64,000 nt of DNA from Stictocephala bisonia (GCA_035578905.1 JAQJVL010000291.1:310001-374000), one strand, 5' to 3'; positions 10,276 to 22,431 are shown, counted from the stretch's first letter. Translations and numbers: made by a program. Notes: generated from the sequence alone by a model not told the origin.

Positions 10276-11784
10276 CGTGTCTAGTTGTGACATGGAGTAT
10301 CTACTCAGAGAAGGATAAAGAGAGGTCGCATCCAATGGTGTGCTGAATGTGTGTCGGGTAGTTAGTCCTTCAGTTCACCGTGTGGATAGCAGGGCCAGAA
10401 CTATTGTTGGTTCTTCCCTTATTCGCCAACAAACCCTAAAAACAGTCGTATTAATTAATCGTACACATTTATAATGATCTACATTATTTGTAATCCAATT
10501 CTAACCGTTCGTTGCAGCCATACGAAAGCGACTTAGATATCTCTGTGATATCTAAGTCCTATAAATGGAAGGATGCTCAAGTTGTGGCCAAGATGACTCC
10601 ATAAACGACTTGCAATCTTTTTGCATCCATATTAACAACATAATCGATAAAGTGTCCGAATTACTACTAATAAATATTCTGCAATTATCTTTATCTGTCA
10701 TTAGTTAAATATAAATATAATATATTGAAAAATATATTTAATTTACAGTCAAATTTACTTGGAATATACAATACGTTAGACGGAAAATTACTAATTGTTC
10801 TTAGACTTATTTGATTATGACGTAAATTAGTCATTAATTTTCACGTATATAGGTATATATTTTTTGTTGTATTTAGAAAAAATACACTTATAATAATGTA
10901 TCATTGATCATAATACAAAACCTATAACGAATATGACACTAAAATTATACTTTAGACATGATGAAAGGAACGGGCATACTATCCGAGGAGATGCTCGAGA
11001 TTTTAGTTGCAATTAATTCATATTTTACACTTCAATATTTAAATTCAATGAATTTTATTTTATTGGAAATATTCCTCCTTTCTACCATTTTAAAATACCA
11101 TTCTAAATTCTGTCTTATCATACAAGGGTGAACTTACAGATGATCAACTTACTGGCAAATATTACTGCCAGACGTTCGATGCAGGAAGTAGTAGATTGTT
11201 CTTAAGTCATTTTCCACTCAATCCTTCGAATAAAAGTGTCGAAACCGTATTAATAATAATAATCGATCTCAAATATCTAACTCCATAAATGGAATAGAAA
11301 GAGCATCAGCCTGCAGCTGTGTTATTGACATTTACCGAGCATTACTGTTGCACGACTCTCGTCAACATAACCTCAAACCTTGAGGTAATTAAGTGAGGTT
11401 AGGTCTTCAACAGCTGAGAGCACAAGGTGAACCTAGGGGTCACCGAGTCGGCTCACGCCACAGAGATGTGCTTTGAATTCTATTGACAGTACCTTAAACC
11501 TTCTTGTATCTAAGACCAAGGGTCCTATTTCACAAAAGTACAAGTATTGTAGGTAACAATTGTTAAAATCCAGCAATTGTAAGTACAAATTGTCCAAAAC
11601 AGATATTTCACAAAGACTTCCATTACTTGTTGGTAACAAGAGAATTTTGACTTGTCACTTACAAGTGTAGCTAACTTATTGTTGCTAACAGCTGTTGATT
11701 TGTATATCACTTGAATAAAATCTTTTATTGTTTATAAATATTGAGTTGATGTTATAAAGGATACAGGGCAATTAATTAAACAAA
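10276..11784. other. No gene seen; small hairpin at 10530
   Basis: The stretch is mostly AT-rich. It contains a perfect 12-bp-arm hairpin (gacttagatatc, loop of 5, gatatctaagtc) at 10530-10558. At 11518 there is a 'gggtcctatttcacaaaa' start, echoed at 11604, that could be a DNA-transposon terminus upstream of the Myb/SANT relic. I found no matching right end. Confidence 0.4.
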
Positions 11785-12985
11785 ATGTCAAAGAGTGTAG
11801 CATTAGCAAATAAACTCTGCATTGTAAAAGAGATAAGAGATAATAAAGACACGCTCTTTGGTAATTTTTCTCCAACATTAACAAAATCTATTAAAATTAA
11901 TTGCTGGAAAGAAATTTATGATAAAAGTTGCAGTGTTGGTTTTGTCTCAGCTCCTGACCTTAGTGGGCTTATACACGTGATGTTTATTGGCAAAACTGCA
12001 AGAAAGCTACGATGGTAAGTACAAATTTGTTTCTATTACTAATTTATATTGTAGTTTTTAACCCTAAGCTACAATTCATATATTTTTACATTATTAATAT
12101 AAACTTATAATTATCTTTGAATGATTTTAACAAGTTTATAGAATGGTTTTTCTTGTATTCCACTGCTTATTGGATGCTTTCAATCTTCTATGAAGTTTGA
12201 AAAATATTGAATTTAACTTAAAAAGTCCAGTAATTATTTTGTTAGAAAACCAATGAAGTAGGCATACTCACAATGCAATTGAGAAAAAGGCCTTTTTATT
12301 CATTTACAAATCAGTAGGCCTAGTCCCAACTAGTGTTGAGCTGCCCCAGTGTGTTTTATTTTATAAAAAATACAAGTTCTTATAAATGTTTTTAAAAATT
12401 CATTGATTTATTTCACTGCAGTAATTCATATGCTATTAAGCTATTACTCTAAGATTAATTTTACTGCTTTTTTAACTTGTCTGTTGTTTTTCAGAAAAAA
12501 ATCGATAATCGCAGGAAAACTGGGTTAGGAGGTGGAACAGACTCAACATTTACTGAAACGGATAATGTCATTTTAGATACTATTGGCCGTGACAGCCCTT
12601 TAGTCACAACACTGAATGTTTCAGAAACTTGGGAAAATATCAATGAGAACGTCACTGAAGCTGCTGAATGTTATGTGAAAACTAATAATGTAATGACAAC
12701 AAATAATGATGACGACATGAATGAAATTACTCTTGATCATGGTTCCACCAACAAAAACTCTAATAAACGAAAACCTTTGCACAAGATGATGCAATTTTTT
12801 AGTTAAAAAGAGAAAACATTATATTACAAAACGACATAATGGAAAAAGAAAACTATTTAAAAAGACGTCAGATTTTAAAACTTGAACGTGAATTGTCGAT
12901 CCCTCCATCAAAATTTACTCAATCTTTTGAAGAAAATGATGTATTTCATATTAATTATTTCATTTCAAATGAAAATAATTCTTAA
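11785..12985 (+). pseudogene. Myb/SANT-like DNA-binding protein, two exons, frameshifted
   Basis: Exon 1 (11785-12014) starts at a good insect context (caaaATGtc). It encodes a Myb/SANT-like helix region with KDTLFGNFSPTLTK and a 'CWKEIYDK' block. The frame then breaks between about 11955 and 11975 and resumes as TRDVYWQNCKKATM, ending at a consensus donor (atg|gtaagt). The intron is 12015-12494 and ends in tttttcag. Exon 2 continues in phase with KKIDNRRKTGLGGG and an acidic, Asn/Thr-rich stretch, to a stop at 12804-12806. A -1 frame shift there reopens a tail to 12985 with QILKLERELSIPPSKF, a likely coiled coil. Polyadenylation-like AATAAA sites follow at 13006 and 13066. The pattern fits the zeste/NAIF1-like and Harbinger ORF1-like Myb/SANT proteins, which bind DNA in the nucleus. 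Two frameshifts mean a pseudogene or sequence errors. It could be host or transposon derived. Confidence 0.7.
12015..12494 (+). other. Intron of the Myb/SANT-like gene
   Basis: It has a consensus donor GTAAGT at 12015 and a polypyrimidine tract with TTTTTCAG at the 3' end. Its removal joins ATM to KKIDNRRKTG in one frame, which supports real splicing history. A retrocopy would lack it. Confidence 0.75.
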
Positions 12986-13071
12986 TATTAGAAAATTGGG
13001 ACCTGAATAAAAAAAATGTTGAGTAATTTTAATGTTAATGTTACGTAATATTACATATTTTTATAAATAAA

Positions 13072-14149
13072 CAATGTTCTAATTATTGCTGAAAGGCTGA
13101 AATATCTTATTAACTCTTGTTGTCACACATTTTTATTCTGTAAATAATTGTTGTAACCCGAATTGGGTCAGTGTCGCAACCATTCACGATTTATTAGAAT
13201 TTTGTCATAAATTTTGAAAATTACTTAAATCCAAAGAGCCATTAATTAATTAAAAAATTAAATTAAATTTTTTCAATTTTTAAAAGAAGAAAAGTCTTGG
13301 TTTTGCCTAACAATTACACAATATGTTTCTTTCCGTTAAATAAAGTACCGTACACTCCAATTTGCCAGTCCCAACCAAGTTCAACTTGCTGTATCACTAT
13401 GACTTTCCATGTGCAAGTCGGACATATTTGAAAAGGGATACAGAAAATCTTACAACTTTATTTCAGATACTATGATTACTTTAGTGACATTTCTTAAGGA
13501 AAATAGCTTGACATTTCGATCAAATTTATTTTCATTAATTAGAGCTGAATTTAAATAATATACTTATTTAAAATTATCGTTTCTATTTATACACATCTAA
13601 ATTTTACTTTCAATAATGAATAATCCATGTAAAAATAATGTTAAAAAAGCAAATATGTTAAAAATGTCAACCCTTTTATGGTTTCTGGTTGATAGAATAT
13701 TAACCTGTAGCAGCAATTATTATTATTTGATTTTTCTTAAAAAGTGTGTTATCTTCAAACATTGTGTTAAGCTGAAAATTGTCATGCAATTTAATAATGT
13801 TCCATTACTGGACTAGCCACGGCAAGAAAAGATAAAAATTTGTTACTGCCATTGACCAGCCATTAAACTGTGTTGATGAGTAAAATTGAGACATAATTTC
13901 AGAAAAATATCAATGAAGATGGTACATTTGGTAAATATTTGTATTTTTATGACATTAATACTCATATAAAAATACAAATAATAACTTTCATTAGAAAATT
14001 CAGCAAAAATTTAAATAATAAGTATGACAAACAATTATTGGATAGTTAATGAAACATCATTTATATCATGCCAATTAATCTTTCATTGTATTTCCTAAAG
14101 AAAGATGCCCTTTATATTTTTTATGATTCATCTGATCAAAATTCTAATT
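13072..14149. other. No gene seen; AT-rich
   Basis: A 66-codon open frame at 13616-13816 is AT-rich, with no recognisable domain. Nothing else is supported. Confidence 0.5.
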
Positions 14150-14740
14150 TTATAGGGATATATTCCTCATAAGATGAAAGTAAGATATCTTAGGTCTATT
14201 TATAGAGTATCTGGTGGTAAAAAAGATTTTATTTACTTCATATAGACCAGTTGGGTCAATATCAGTTATTGCCAAGATATGAAAGCACTATATTTAAGAA
14301 AACCTGAGTAGATATTTGTATAAGCAGTTAACAGTGCTCAATATGGCTTTATGCCTTACAGATTTACCATAGATTTACTGGAAGTGTTTAACAATGACAT
14401 AAATACTGCATTGGATGATAATAAGTACATAATAGCTGTTGTGACAGACTTATCTAAGGCCTTCAATTTAGTGAACTATGATATCATGTTGAATAAATTG
14501 ATAATAATTGGAATAGGAGGTAGGCTTAATAATTTTTGTGTTAAATATTTTTAAACTAGGAAGATATATGTGGATATAGAAGGCTATAGAAGTACTACAG
14601 TTAACCAAACTTGTGGCCTAATACAGGGTAGTATCCTCGCTCCTATTATTTTTTAATATTTACATTAACGACCTAGCTAGTATACGATTTATAAGTATAC
14701 TATATGTAGATGACATGTATTTTATTTGGTTCACGACGAT
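14150..14740 (+). pseudogene. Non-LTR retrotransposon reverse transcriptase, central part
   Basis: Successive reverse-transcriptase blocks are readable in shifting frames on the plus strand. They are YRPVGSISVIAKI near 14243-14281, then 'QYGFMPYRFT', DLSKAFNLVNYDIM near 14449-14490, an 'IQGSILAPII' block near 14620, and the catalytic YVDD near 14704-14715. This is the order expected for the fingers and palm of a Jockey/CR1-like LINE RT. Stops and shifts lie between blocks (for example after 14551), so it is dead. The cDNA-synthesis domain would act in target-primed retrotransposition. No endonuclease domain is seen upstream. The rest of the domain appears after an insertion and rearrangement, at 15385. 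Confidence 0.8.
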
Positions 14741-14743
14741 GTA
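14655..14743 (+). repeat. Left arm of 89-bp inverted duplication
   Basis: This segment spans the RT YVDD motif. It is repeated, essentially perfectly, in reverse complement at 15289-15378. Confidence 0.9.
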
Positions 14744-15039
14744 TGGCAGTAGACCCAATGACATCAGAAAGATGTGTGAGTGATTTTGAATGAACAGTAA
14801 CACTGGAAATAACTGAGGTTATCAATAAGTCAGTCTTATTCTCAGTTTTTCAGACAAGTAGACAGAGGGAAATAAAACTTTTACTTATCAAAAATAAATA
14901 AAAAGAACAAGTTGAATACGTACGAGCTGATTTTGTTGTAAAATATAGAGTAACATATTTAGAACATTTTCATCGTTCCTCTTTAAACTGTATTTACTTT
15001 TTATTGTTCTTAGCCACATCACATAATGTACATAATTGT

Positions 15040-15288
15040 AATAAACCTATCACACCCTCCCATCCATACATGCACGGAGGAGATTACCACTGTACGTGTA
15101 TAGGTGGGCGGGGTGTACTTCATGGTACTTCATATTTCTACGAAATATCAGCTAGGGGATTGAGGTCAGGCAGGGGGAAGGCCGCGGCCTTGATTGGAAT
15201 GCGGAAAACTCGTACGTGAATGGGTGGGAGGGTGTGTTATACCACTTTACATGTATGGGTGAGTCAATACCACTGTACGAGTATATAT
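15040..15288 (+). repeat. Scattered 36-bp minisatellite modules
   Basis: There are about three to four diverged units, each with 'accactgtacgtgtat' followed by 'gggtggg'. The two adjacent units near 15210-15270 are spaced 36 bp. They match the unit of the long array at 60815-62288. Confidence 0.65.
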
Positions 15289-15378
15289 ATACATCGTCGT
15301 GAACCAAATAAAATACATGTCATCTACATATAGTATACTTATAAATCGTATACTAGCTAGGTCGTTAATGTAAATATT
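15289..15378 (-). repeat. Right arm of 89-bp inverted duplication
   Basis: This is the reverse complement of 14655-14743, so the YVDD codons are present here on the minus strand. It directly precedes the resumed RT coding sequence. Confidence 0.9.
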
Positions 15379-15384
15379 CGTGAA

Positions 15385-15695
15385 CAGAGTTAATGCAGAT
15401 AGAAGAAGGTTTAATTCTGGCTTCTAAATATTTTTGTAATATTCCTATCAAGATGAACCCTAGAAAATCCAAAATAATAATATTTGGAAACCCAAGACTC
15501 AACATTGTGCAACCTTATAATCTGTACTGTCACTCAATATATTGGTTGAATAACCTAAATTTGTGTTCTTTAGTTTATGTTAATAGTATTAAGCATTTAG
15601 GAGGAATATTTGATTATAGTATGAAATTTAAATCATACGTCAACATATTTATAGTAAATAAAGATGCGTTTTATCAAAATGTTATAAGATAGAAG
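15385..15695 (+). pseudogene. Non-LTR reverse transcriptase, thumb-side continuation
   Basis: An open frame of about 100 codons contains 'IKMNPRKSKIIIFG' and later 'NSIKHLGGIFDYSMKFKSYV'. These are typical of the segment after the catalytic YxDD in LINE RTs (the 'N..Kt..i.F' and 'ikYLGv.fD..l.f..Hi' blocks). It is evidently the continuation of the relic ending at about 14740, separated by the inverted duplication and minisatellite insertion. Confidence 0.75.
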
Positions 15696-15699
15696 AATA

Positions 15700-15828
15700 T
15701 CTTCCGTTAAGTACAAAAAGAGTGATATTTCTCCTTAGTGCAAATTATATTACAATGTGGATTAATATATTGTAATATATATTACAACATATTAATTGTA
15801 ATATATTGTAATATATACAATTACAATG

Positions 15829-15880
<52 letters not shown>

Positions 15881-16035
15881 CAATGCATTTAAACTACTGC
15901 ATTGTAATATATATATTGCAGTACTTTCAGTATTATATTGTACTATAAAAGTACTGCATATAATAGTTACTTTTATATTATAGTGTAAATATTATAGTGC
16001 TACACTATAATATAAAATAGTGTTATACTATATTT
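15700..16035. repeat. AT-rich low-complexity region with (AT)n
   Basis: There is a run of alternating AT at about 15832-15878. It is flanked by imperfect 'tattgtaatatata' and 'ttacaatgca' repeats that can fold on themselves. Open frames here are an artefact of composition. Confidence 0.85.
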
Positions 16036-16039
16036 TATA

Positions 16040-16076
16040 TTATACGTAATTGTTGGTACGTGTATGGGTGGGGGGG
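16040..16076 (+). repeat. Single 36-bp-family minisatellite module
   Basis: One unit reads 'ttggtacgtgtatgggtggg' and continues as a G run. It matches the 60.8-kb array unit. Confidence 0.5.
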
Positions 16077-18373
16077 GTACTGACTGATTGCATTTCTTCG
16101 TATTAAGTGAATGACGATACAAATACACTGTAGTTGCAGTAAAATACAATTATTTAGGCCTGTATTCACATATAGTTGTAAAAGTTCGTCCAACAGTACA
16201 AAGTACCAGTAAGCTATTGGTTTTAAATAAATTTGATATCTGACAATTATTGTCAACTTTATATAATTGTACTTTACAATCATGACATATATTTTACAGT
16301 TTTTTTTCTGTACGTTGTATATTTTTTTCTGTGAGTACAACGTATACATATTATATTTAGCATTTTATAATTTTATTTACTATAAAATTTCTGCATATAT
16401 AAACTACTGTAGGCGCAGATATTATATGCACCCGAGTTTCAAAGTTTTCTAAGTAACTAAAAGGCCTGCAAAAATCTAATCACATCATTGTTTTCTCCGT
16501 TTAATTGTACGTTATTAAAATAAAAATTTTAAACTTCATTGCAAGTTTCAATAATTGTTATGCTAATTGGAACAAAAAAGTACCGTAATTTTAACTAGTT
16601 TTCACTGTGTATCACATTTACGCCGTTATTACTAAAAAACGCGTTAATGTATCACATTTATATTGTAATAACTGTTTGATAGGAATGTTTTCCATAGTTT
16701 TTATAAATTTTAGAATTTAAAATTTTCGAGAAAAAGTTCTAATTAATTTCCTGAAACATTGTTTTCTCGGTTTCTAGAGGTCGTATTATTGATTACTTGG
16801 TCTTGTTATCCTTTATAACTCCTCTTCCTTGGGTCCCCGGTTTGTTTTTGTTCAGTATCCTTTGATATTTTAAAATTATATTTATACTTCTTGTAAACAT
16901 TTTTTATCAATTGTCATTGTTTATAAGTATTCATATCTTATTTGTATTATCTTATTGTATTTCTTTGAGATTTTGTTTGATTCATTATTAAATGTTTAAT
17001 AGTTTGATGTTCCCTAAATATACACGTAATAAAAATGTTTGTTTAAATTAAGTATACTATATATTACTGTCAACTCTCAATTAACAAATTTGGCTAGTTT
17101 ATTATGGACAATTCATGTATCTATTTTATTAATTGACTTGTATAAAAAATAAAATATATATATATAATTAGCAGTTTTGAGGTTAAAGTATTAAGTTAAT
17201 ATAGTCAAACATAACGAATGAAAAATACTTTATGCCTTTTAGCACCATTGCCAACATTCTAAACAACTGAAAATAAAGTACTGTGTGACTTCTCCTTAGA
17301 TGAGCTGTTCAAAACCACTTTTGTACTGATCAGCTGATAAACAATTTCATCGATATTTAAAAAAAATAACTGTCCACTAATTCTGCAATGTGAAATCTGT
17401 AAGGCTTGTGTTCAGTCGTGGTTTTATGACTATTGAAAAATACTACGACGTTCGCTTATTTTATAAAGGCAAGATGCTTAGAATTTTCGACTTAAATATT
17501 CACCAAGTTTTAACTTTTCTTAAACTTCCAATGTTCTTACTTGACATACATTTCCACATTGAACCCCTTAAAATAAATATTTATAGCAGTATTTATTATT
17601 ATAATTACCTGTCAAACATTTTTGGACAAGTCGCTTAACACAGCTGAAGATCAAGGTTAAGACAAGTTAGTACAGCACAGTCATGCGACGGTTATTTTTA
17701 CAATAACAAAGTAATTATTAATCAGCTGATAAGTACATTATTAGTTGCGGTGAATATATGATTTAGGGGGATTTTACTTCTATTCGTGTGTTCGTCACAA
17801 CTATTTTTTTTTTTTTTTTCAAATTGAATACCGTTCGTTGTAATTTCTTAAAGAAAGTGGTTATTTACATTTTTTAATTTAATTAGCAATTTTGAGATTA
17901 TTAAGGTGAAATACACACTACTAGTAGTAAAAGTCATTTTCCAACCAATGACATATTTTTGTTCAGTAATTTCAGGATAAAAATAATTAATTTACAGATT
18001 AGCGTTAAATTGCAATTTTTCTTAAAACAAACTTTTTTGACTTTATTAGCTCAATAATAGTTTTCGTGGTTGAGGGATAAATTTTATTATGACAAACATT
18101 ATAAACAAGGCTGGTTCTGTTAGGACAACAGAAGGATATTTTATAATAAAATATGGTATTTTGTTTTATTTATAATCCAACAAAATAATTTAAAAAGCTA
18201 TGAACAATTTTAGGGACAGTATGTATTTACAATGATTCTTGAAGCAATAATGTTATTAAATTATTCACTTACCTTATCGTACAAATCAAAGTTCGTGGTC
18301 TACTGCAACAGTGCTTGCCTCTCTCCTGACTGGCACGTGACCAGCCATTACTGGGGGCCTTGGGCGAGATACA
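16077..18373. other. No gene seen; AT-rich
   Basis: I see only low-complexity and short chance frames (for example 17390-17638, 82 codons, no domain). A poly-T run lies near 17806-17819. Confidence 0.5.
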
Positions 18374-19113
18374 GATCATGTCAGCAGGCACAAGGTCCTG
18401 CCATGACACCTTTCTACAATCTGCAGTCTCCCCTGCTGAAGATCATGTCAGCAGGCACAAGGTCCTGCCATGACACCTTTATACAATCTGCCCTCTCCCC
18501 TGCTGAAGATAATGTCAGCAGGCACAAGGTCCTGCCATGACACCTTTCTACAATCTGCAGTCTCCCCTGCTGAAGATCATGTCAGCAGGCACAAGGTCCT
18601 GCCATGACACCTTTCTACAATCTGCCCTCTCCCCTGCTGAAGATCATGTCAGCAGGCACAAGGTCCTGCCTTGACACCTTTCTGCAATCTGCAGTCTCCC
18701 CTGCTGAAGATCATGTCAGCAGGCACAAGGTCCTGCTATGACACCTTTCTACAATCTGCGCTCTCCCCTGCTGAAGATCATGTCAGCAGGCACAAGGTCC
18801 TGCCATGACACCTTTCTACAATCTGCAGTCTCCCCTGCTGAAGATCATGTCAGCAGGCACAAGGTCCTGCCATGACACCTTTCTACAATCTGCGCTCTCC
18901 CCTGCTGAAGATCATGTCAGCAGGCACAAGGTCCTGCCTTGACACCTTTCTGCAATCTGCAGTCTCCCCTGCTAAAGATCATGCCAGCAGGCACAAGGGC
19001 CTGCCATGACATATTTCTGCAATCTGCAGTCTTCCCTGCTGAAGATCATGTCAGCAGGCACAGGGTTCCACCATGACACCTTTCTACAACCTGCAGTCTC
19101 CCCTGCTGAAGAT
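18374..19113 (+). repeat. 67-bp satellite array, 11 units
   Basis: Units begin with gatcatgtcagcaggcaca at 18374, 18441, 18508 and so on, up to 19044, exactly 67 bp apart. Each contains the inverted word gcagg...cctgc. Units mostly alternate between a 'ctgcagtctcc' and a 'ctgcsctctcc' variant (134-bp dimer). The fifth and ninth units share private changes (268-bp order). The array is GC-rich compared with its flanks and does not code for protein. Confidence 0.95.
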
Positions 19114-19559
19114 CATCTAAGGAGATTCATAGAATCTGTATAATCCATAGACACTTCATTAAGAGTATATCATTTCTAACGCTTTTTTGAGAGGCTTACA
19201 CACAACACTTCCTCTTGCTTTTATAATAAAAAATACAAATTCTACCGAAACAGTTTTCTGAAATCATAGTGACAAAGTTAAATGACTTGAACTATCAAGC
19301 AATCTAAATCGTGAGTATAATGTATTTGTTATGACTCCGCTTTTAACTGCAGTCTTACCATTATACCATTATGGGGCATCATAAACTACTCATTATAAAG
19401 ATATGAACCTCTGAAACCAATCAATCTTATTGACCCAGATGGTGTAACCAAGTAGAAATATGTTAAAGAACAAAAGGCCAGCTACAATATTTCGGGCTGA
19501 GATAGTTGAATGTGAAGTTGTCGACTCAGCCCGTCAAATTCTGGAAACCATGATGGATT
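19114..19559. other. No gene seen; short hairpin at 19493
   Basis: There is a 9-bp-arm hairpin (cgggctgag ... ctcagcccg) at 19493-19533. No coding feature is supported. Confidence 0.45.
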
Positions 19560-20110
19560 TATTGTAATACCGCCAATCCCTATTAAAAATAATAGTGGTG
19601 TTCTCAAGACGACTCCTGATTAAAGAGTGACACTGATGTTTTGTTAACAAATAATCTGGCAATCCACATGATAAAACCCACAATCCTTTTAGGTTTTAGA
19701 CAAATACTAGTATGTTGGGAGGATATAAACTTGTATCCAATTGAACTCTAAAGTCATACATCAGTCCTAAGTTGAATTACGGAGTCATTGATTTGATATG
19801 GAAAATAAGACAAATTTGTCATTTCCGTCAATAAAACAATCGCTGACTTTCCTAGATTTAGGGACTAGCAGAAACTTACTTGACAGCAGATTCAAGTACA
19901 GAAGTGATGTCATCAATAAAAGTTAAAAAAAACGAAGAGTCTAAAGTTGGATCCCTGGAGAATCACGCATTTTATTTCAAAGTGATAACATTTTACCCTC
20001 AGTAGGTTTCCCGTTCATTGGCTCAGTAGTATTTGGCAAAGTTTGTATTCCTAATGAGTTGTTATTTTGATATATCACATCCTTGTTCTGCCACAAACTC
20101 ATCATATTTT
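19560..20110 (-). pseudogene. Non-LTR retrotransposon RT, strongly decayed
   Basis: On the minus strand, RT blocks are readable across frames. ILQGSNFRLFVFF lies near 19960-19925 (compare QGSxLGPLLF), then FIDDITSVLESAVK (compare FINDI...), SLNLGKS, and a 'GFIMWIARLFVNK' block near 19600. The order and spacing fit a Jockey-like LINE palm and thumb, but the catalytic YxDD is not readable and stops are frequent. It differs enough from the 14-kb relic to be another family or an older copy. Confidence 0.6.
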
Positions 20111-20544
20111 GAGGAATGTCCTAATAAACTGATGTAAAGAATCTTTCTAATGGTGAAAAAAATAGAAGGTGCGTCTAGTGAAAAAAGTATGTCTTAATAT
20201 TTAGAAGAATTTTAAGTCTTTCAATTGCGAATTAAAGAAGGTAACAATTTTGTGAATATTGTTAGTTTAATCAGGAGAAGGAAAGAAGCACTAAATCGCC
20301 AACTATTAAAGGTTATGTGAATTTGGATCACTGAATCTATATTGATATTGTTTATGTACCTTAGGGCAATCACATGCCTTTGCCTTTATCTTGTAGCTTA
20401 TTGAGTATCAAACATAATGCCAAAATTATTAAATTGATTGTCTCTTGAGAGCAATTTCCCCAAAAAATATATCTATAAAATTAGGATATTGGTGAATATC
20501 ACTTTACTTGCCACTGGCATGCAGCTGTGATGAAAACAAGACGT

Positions 20545-20730
20545 GTCTTCTTCTTTTTATGTATTTAAATGCCAGTGGAACCTTTTATTGACTATTCAAA
20601 CGTTGTTATGAGACAAAGGTCCAAACCCATAAAGTTAAATTTTGGGTTGGACCTCTCGGGATTTGAACCCATGATATTCTGCATTGAAGACAGGAGTGTT
20701 AACTGTTAGGCTAGCACTCTTGCCCAACTT
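20545..20730 (-). repeat. tRNA-like SINE, family C
   Basis: The minus strand reads an A-box-like 'tgctagcctaacagtta', a B box GGTTCAAATCC, then a body sharing 'caacgtttgaata' and 'ccactggc' with the copy at 5113-5280, and an A-rich tail. The acceptor stem is not preserved. Confidence 0.65.
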
Positions 20731-21039
20731 AGTACAATAAATTAATTTCCTCTTGAATTTCGCTATGTTCAAAGCGGAAAGATATTAGAGAATTTTTAAG
20801 AGCTCATTGGAGATATTTTTTCGAGGGATAGAAGAACCACTACTCTTTCTGTGGAAGTGGTGAAGGGGTGGTTGTGGCTACATAAATATACTTATTTACG
20901 TCCATCACACGTTTGCAGTCCTGACAACTACCTTTTTCATTTCGTGGTAACTTATTATTAAAGGGTTGAATTCTAATTCATATCTTGTTAACCTTCTTTA
21001 CTGGAATGAGCTATACTAATAAACTGTATATGCATAATT

Positions 21040-21235
21040 AAAGTTCAAGATCGTCTTACCAGGCGAGGATAGTGCCCTCTTCAACACAACCTGGGGACCA
21101 ACAGCTTAACGTAACTTCCGAACAACAGGAGCAGCACAGGGTAAACACTATTGATAGTCACATTGGGAATCGAACCCGGGCCACCTGTGTGGTAAGCCAC
21201 TGCCTTAGCCCTATAGCTACAGCCGTAACAGCCTA
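21040..21235 (-). repeat. tRNA-derived SINE, family B
   Basis: The minus-strand head has 'tagggctaaggcagtgg' as A box and GGTTCGATTCC as B box. The body contains TTGGTCCCCAGGTT and ends near 'cgcctggtaagacga'. The same body follows a tRNA-like head at 38698-38902. Confidence 0.75.
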
Positions 21236-21278
21236 TAATTAATTACAGTAATCATTAGAAAAATCAACCCTACAAACT

Positions 21279-21292
21279 GGGGGGGGGGGGGG
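21279..21292 (+). repeat. Poly-G run (14)
   Basis: Fourteen consecutive G residues are visible. The length may be unreliable for sequencing reasons. Confidence 0.9.
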
Positions 21293-21767
21293 TTATTCCA
21301 TATTAGGAAGAATACGTGGCCTCAGGTTGAACTGAGCAATATTTCCCCCTTGAACTAACTGTCGAGGTAATGGATTGCACGAAAACACTGAATCCCTTAG
21401 ACTTTGACAGAACCTCAGTTTAGTTTTAAATGTTATCAATTTTCCTCAATTCAGATTCACTTAGTTTGTTGCTCAAGTTAATTGCCAAGGTAACCTATAT
21501 CAACTGCGGTCTCACTATAAGTATCTCAATTGGAATAACTCATCTCTGTAACATCGTGACCCCATTGACCCCTTTCGTGTCTCAGCCCTCAGGGTCACTC
21601 CAAAGCTCTCTACTACTGCCATGTATAGACAGGAAGTCTGACACGGCCTTGACTCATCAAACGGCCCAGTCGTTATGTAACACAGTAATCATCAAACTTC
21701 AGTATAATATTGTTCTATCTTATCTGTTGATGAAGTATATTTGAGAATTAAATTATGGAATATATGA

Positions 21768-22212
21768 TCGGCACTGGTGGCGCAGTGCTGTAACCCAAGT
21801 TCTTGGGAACAAAGTGTTGTGGAGATTGTAGGCGATATGTTCGATGCTCGGTCCTTTTAATACCAACATGGCGTCCGTTCAATGGTTGCCATCGACGTGG
21901 ACACTATTAGATAATTCTGGGGCTTTCACCCTGGATGGTAATCAGGGTTAAGACGTGTAGGGAAGAGAACTGAGTGTCAGGCTTGTCATTAGCTGAAAAT
22001 CAGACCAACATTACATGGTTCGGATTCCACGTAAAGCACTAGGTCCCGTATTTTCTCTGGCTATTGGACTATTAATAAATGGCTCTTTCTGAGGAATAGT
22101 CGTCCTTAGTTAGTAACAATGACTATACTAATTCATATATAATCATCACATTCATTCGCCCCTCATATTCGCCTACACCTTGGTGATCGGTGTCTTACTA
22201 ATGAATAATGAA
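21768..22212 (+). repeat. S1 dispersed repeat, best full-length copy
   Basis: It starts 'gatcggcactggtggcgcag' and ends 'ggtgatcggtgtcttac'. A-box-like TGGCGCAGTGCTG lies near the 5' end. The downstream region keeps a weakened hallmark (gtggacactattagat), 'ggttcggattccacgt', and a tail of atgaataatgaat. It can serve as the reference for the family in this window. Confidence 0.85.
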
Positions 22213-22324
22213 TATAGAAAGAGTGACTGTATTCAATTACATTAATGGGGCTGTTCGCTCCATGAGAAACGCCAAAAACATGGCTTTCAATTTAAATCAT
22301 TCGGTCCGTTAATTCTTTTTGTAA

Positions 22325-22431
22325 AGAGTAGTTGACTCAAACAACAGTTGAATAGTATTGATAATGAATGGGCTTACGTGCTGCATTCCATGAATGAGTG
22401 CTTTATAGCAAAGGACACGCTGAGAAGAAGT
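22325..22431 (+). repeat. Direct duplication, copy 1
   Basis: A ~107-bp block with 'tacgtgctgcattccatgaa' is repeated at 23005-23123 with modest divergence. It is a local duplication or two copies of an unknown repeat. Confidence 0.75.

Noticed and set aside
11518..13400. Complete Harbinger-type transposon around the Myb/SANT gene
   Set aside because: A terminus-like 'gggtcctatttcacaaaa' is present on the left, but I could not find a matching inverted right end or a 3-bp target duplication.
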